Source of the DNA: Candidatus Kuenenbacteria bacterium
GTDB taxonomy: Bacteria; Patescibacteriota; Patescibacteriia; UBA2591; PGYQ01
DNA: 5,841 nt
Assembly: GCA_016209005.1 (NCBI GenBank)
Contig: JACQWZ010000066.1
Coordinates: 1 to 5,841, forward strand
Direction of reading: 5' to 3'
The position numbers and the translations under genes were made by a program. Shown here piece by piece: positions 3,697 to 5,841 of the stretch (its first letter is position 1; every line of letters begins with the position of its first letter). The notes beneath the pieces were generated by a model. The model was not told the DNA's origin. It ran no database searches and saw nothing but the letters and a program-made list of their open reading frames with translations.

Positions 3697-5604
3697 ATGT
3701 CAAAAATACTTGGTATCGATCTCGGTACAACAAATTCATGCATGGCGATTATTGAAGGCGGAGAGCCTAAGGTTTTAGAAAACAAAGAAGGAGCTCGAAC
3801 AACCCCTTCTATTGTCGCTATGTCTAAAAGCAACGAACGTTTGGTTGGATTATTAGCCAAACGTCAAGCCGTTACTAATTCAGAAAATACACTTTTTTCA
3901 ATTAAACGTTTGATTGGGCGAAGTTTTACTGATGAAGAAGTGCAAAGAGATTTAAAAATTCTTCCATTTAAAGTTGTTAAAGCCGGAGAAGGAGTAAAGA
4001 TAATTATGAAAGAAAAAGAATATACTCCTCAAGAAATTTCAGCAATGATTTTGCAAAAATTAAAAGCTGACGCTGAAGAAAAATTAGGCGAAAAAATTAC
4101 TGAAGCGGTTATTACGGTTCCGGCTTATTTTAATGACTCACAAAGACAGGCGACAAAAGACGCGGGAAAAATTGCTGGACTTGAAGTAAAAAGAATAATC
4201 AATGAACCAACAGCCGCCGCTTTAGCTTATGGTTTTGACAAGAAAAAAGGACAACAAATTGCTGTTTATGATTTGGGCGGTGGAACTTTTGATATTTCCA
4301 TTTTGGATATTGGAGAAGATGTTGTTGAAGTAAAAGCGACCAATGGCGACACTCATTTGGGTGGAGATGATTTTGATCAAAGAATTATTCATTGGATTGT
4401 TGAAGAGTTTAAAAAAGAGCAAGGCATTGATTTATCAAAAGATAAAATGGCTGTGCAACGATTGAAAGAAGCAGCCGAAAAAGCCAAAATTGAACTTTCT
4501 ACGACTATGGAAACCGAAGTCAATCAACCATTTATTACAACAGATGAAAATGGTCCAAAGCATTTAGTTTTAAAATTAACTCGAGCAAAATTAGAAGAAA
4601 TTGTTGGAGATTTAGTTGAGCAAACTTTAAAACCTTGCAGAAAAGCTTTGAAAGATGCTGGATTGAAACCTGAAAATATTGAAGAGGTTGTGATGGTTGG
4701 CGGACAAACTCGAATGCCTTTGGTTGTTCAAATAGTGGAGAAATTTTTTGGCAAAAAACCGCATTTGGGAGTTAATCCAGACGAAGTGGTCGCGGTTGGC
4801 GCGGCTATTCAAGCTGGAATTTTACAAGGCGAAGTTAAAGATGTTTTGCTTTTAGATGTCATTCCTCTTTCTTTGGGAATTGAAACTTTGGGCGGAGTTT
4901 CGACAAAATTAATTGAAAAAAATACAACAATTCCAACTTCAAAATCACAAACTTTTTCAACGGCGGTTGATAGTCAGCCAAGTGTGGAAATTCATATTTT
5001 ACAAGGAGAACGCGAGATAGCGATTGGCAATAAATCTTTAGGACGATTTATTCTTGACGGTATTCCACCAGCTCCTCGAGGAATTCCGCAAATTGAAGTT
5101 AGTTTTGATATTGACGCCAATGGAATTTTGAGTGTTAAGGCTAAAGATAAAGCGACCGGAAAAGAACAAAAAATAACGATCACCGCTTCAAGCGGCCTTT
5201 CTAAAGAAGAAATTGAAAAAATGAAAAAAGACGCTGAAGCGCATGCCGAAGAAGATAAAAAGAGATGCGAATTGATTGAAGTAAAAAACGCGGCTGAAAC
5301 TTTAATTTATTCTACTGAAAAAGTTTTGAAAGAAGCCGGGGATAAAATTTCAAAAGCTGACAAAAAAGAGGTGGAAGAAAAAATCGCAGCATTGAAAGAA
5401 GTTAAAGATAAAGATGATTTTGAAACAATTAAAAAAACTTTGGAAGATTTAACTCAATCTGCTCAAAAAATTGGCGAGGCAATGTATAAACAAGAATCAA
5501 CGGCCAATCAACAGCAATCAACTGAAAATAACGACCAACCAGCTGATGACAAGGCTGATGACAAGAAGGAAGAAAAGGGAGAGTATGAAGAAATAAAAAA
5601 ATAA
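3697..5604 (+). CDS. dnaK: Molecular chaperone DnaK (Hsp70)
   Basis: This ATP-driven cytoplasmic chaperone binds exposed hydrophobic peptides and works with DnaJ and GrpE. At 635 residues it is full length. The nucleotide-binding domain (1-380) shows GIDLGTTNSC (6-15), catalytic-site lysine K70 in SIKR, VYDLGGGTFDIS (190-201) and VVMVGGQTRMP (331-341). The interdomain linker DVLLLDVIPLS (382-392) is intact. The substrate-binding beta domain has GIPPAPRGIPQIEV (455-468) and DIDANGILSV (471-480). A helical lid and a charged tail ending EYEEIKK follow. The segment SFTDEEVQRDLKILPFKVV (76-94) corresponds to the NBD insert found in Gram-negative-type DnaK and absent from Firmicutes. It lies 353 bases after the Nudix-grpE gene with no CIRCE in between, so it is either read through from hrcA or has its own promoter. 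There is no Shine-Dalgarno sequence before ATG 3697. Confidence 0.98.
   Translation: MSKILGIDLGTTNSCMAIIEGGEPKVLENKEGARTTPSIVAMSKSNERLVGLLAKRQAVTNSENTLFSIKRLIGRSFTDEEVQRDLKILPFKVVKAGEGVKIIMKEKEYTPQEISAMILQKLKADAEEKLGEKITEAVITVPAYFNDSQRQATKDAGKIAGLEVKRIINEPTAAALAYGFDKKKGQQIAVYDLGGGTFDISILDIGEDVVEVKATNGDTHLGGDDFDQRIIHWIVEEFKKEQGIDLSKDKMAVQRLKEAAEKAKIELSTTMETEVNQPFITTDENGPKHLVLKLTRAKLEEIVGDLVEQTLKPCRKALKDAGLKPENIEEVVMVGGQTRMPLVVQIVEKFFGKKPHLGVNPDEVVAVGAAIQAGILQGEVKDVLLLDVIPLSLGIETLGGVSTKLIEKNTTIPTSKSQTFSTAVDSQPSVEIHILQGEREIAIGNKSLGRFILDGIPPAPRGIPQIEVSFDIDANGILSVKAKDKATGKEQKITITASSGLSKEEIEKMKKDAEAHAEEDKKRCELIEVKNAAETLIYSTEKVLKEAGDKISKADKKEVEEKIAALKEVKDKDDFETIKKTLEDLTQSAQKIGEAMYKQESTANQQQSTENNDQPADDKADDKKEEKGEYEEIKK
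5542..5565. repeat. 12-bp tandem duplication in the dnaK tail
   Basis: GCTGATGACAAG occurs twice back to back (5542-5553 and 5554-5565), encoding ADDK twice in the disordered acidic C-terminus of DnaK. It is a simple in-frame duplication in a region where length varies freely among homologues. Confidence 0.85.
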
Positions 5605-5650
5605 TAAATTTAAAATAATTATAAAATAATTATAAATTAAATTATAAATT

Positions 5651-5716
5651 ATGGAAAAAGATAATCTTATACAACAAAAAAGTTTTGATTTTGCTTTATC
5701 TATAATTGAAAATTAG
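5651..5716 (+). pseudogene. Truncated start of a four-helix-bundle (IVP-type) protein
   Basis: ATG 5651 opens MEKDNLIQQKSFDFALSIIEN and then TAG at 5714-5716. The first 19 residues match the N-terminus typical of the four-helix-bundle protein family first seen as 23S rRNA intervening-sequence proteins (pattern IQ.KSF.FAL.II), normally about 120 residues. After ALSII the sequence becomes ATTGAAAATTAGAAATT, the same AT-rich repeat as in the grpE-dnaK gap, followed at 5722 by an insertion-sequence-like end. The gene was thus cut off by repeat or mobile DNA after about 19 codons. It begins 46 bases after the dnaK stop, and no GC-rich terminator is visible between them. The function of the family is not established. 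Confidence 0.6.
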
Positions 5717-5721
5717 AAATT

Positions 5722-5841
5722 CAGGACTTACGCACATTAATAAAATAAGGTAAAATATAGATAGTAAACTTAACATAGAAAGGGGGTGAAAGTCTATATC
5801 AAGCTTTATAAACAAAGAGCTTTATTGTCACTATTTAATTA
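5722..5841. mobile_element. Probable left end of an insertion sequence (partial)
   Basis: CAGGACTTACGCA (5722-5734) resembles terminal sequences of bacterial insertion sequences and begins exactly where the truncated four-helix-bundle gene and its AT-rich repeat end. Base composition then changes and a purine-rich AAAGGGGG (5779-5786) appears, unlike anything before other genes here. The other end lies outside the window, so neither terminal inverted repeats nor target duplication can be confirmed. The IS family is not assigned. Confidence 0.35.
5786..5841 (+). CDS. Partial open frame at window edge, possible transposase start
   Basis: From GTG 5786 the frame reads VKVYIKLYKQRALLSLFN and is still open at the window end. 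The AAAGGGGGTG at the start looks like a Shine-Dalgarno sequence but overlaps the GTG, so the start codon is uncertain and may be further on. Its position just inside an IS-like end suggests a transposase N-terminus, but the residues are too few to recognise a family. Confidence 0.25.
   Translation, partial: MKVYIKLYKQRALLSLFN

Noticed and set aside
3669..5183. Several minus-strand frames of 61-66 codons across dnaK
   Set aside because: dnaK is unambiguous on the plus strand over this whole stretch. The antisense frames show no family resemblance.

Overview
The window is strongly AT-rich and uses the standard bacterial code (TAA stops, no internal TGA in the genes). Most starts have no visible Shine-Dalgarno sequence, and the spaces between genes are full of palindromic and short tandem repeats. 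These traits fit a reduced-genome bacterium of the Patescibacteria/CPR type (Parcubacteria-like), as do a compact HrcA, a LysS remnant with a CPR-like C-terminus and a four-helix-bundle (IVP) gene start. The lineage is an inference from style and family resemblance.

Layout. Positions 1-960 look like decaying or rearranged DNA. They hold an AT-rich inverted repeat (56-112), a frameshifted 3' fragment of lysyl-tRNA synthetase (about 167-342), a degenerate ACGCRGATAA repeat cluster (353-397), and an unrecognised helical protein gene (412-895). The ATG of that gene is separated from its body by an (AG)9 microsatellite that leaves the two parts out of frame. At 974-1498 is a small cytidylyltransferase-fold gene. 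It appears to carry an in-frame insertion of about 90 bp containing a 16-bp-arm palindrome, and its last 11 codons come from an intergenic-type repeat. A MITE-like element with GTCATTGCGAG termini lies at 1563-1668.

Positions 1721-5604 are the heat-shock locus. A promoter and perfect CIRCE operator precede hrcA. Four bases after hrcA comes a gene fusing an N-terminal Nudix hydrolase domain to GrpE. A 353-bp repeat-rich gap with a nested inverted repeat and six AGCTA units follows, then full-length dnaK. HrcA should bind CIRCE and repress hrcA-grpE. GrpE is the nucleotide exchange factor for DnaK. No second CIRCE is seen before dnaK, and no dnaJ is in the window.

Positions 5605-5841 hold the first 21 codons of a four-helix-bundle protein, cut off by repeat sequence. 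After that comes what looks like the end of an insertion sequence (CAGGACTTACGCA) and a short open frame running off the window.

The observations most worth following are the Nudix-GrpE fusion, the possible AG-repeat switch, and the palindromic element tolerated inside a coding gene.
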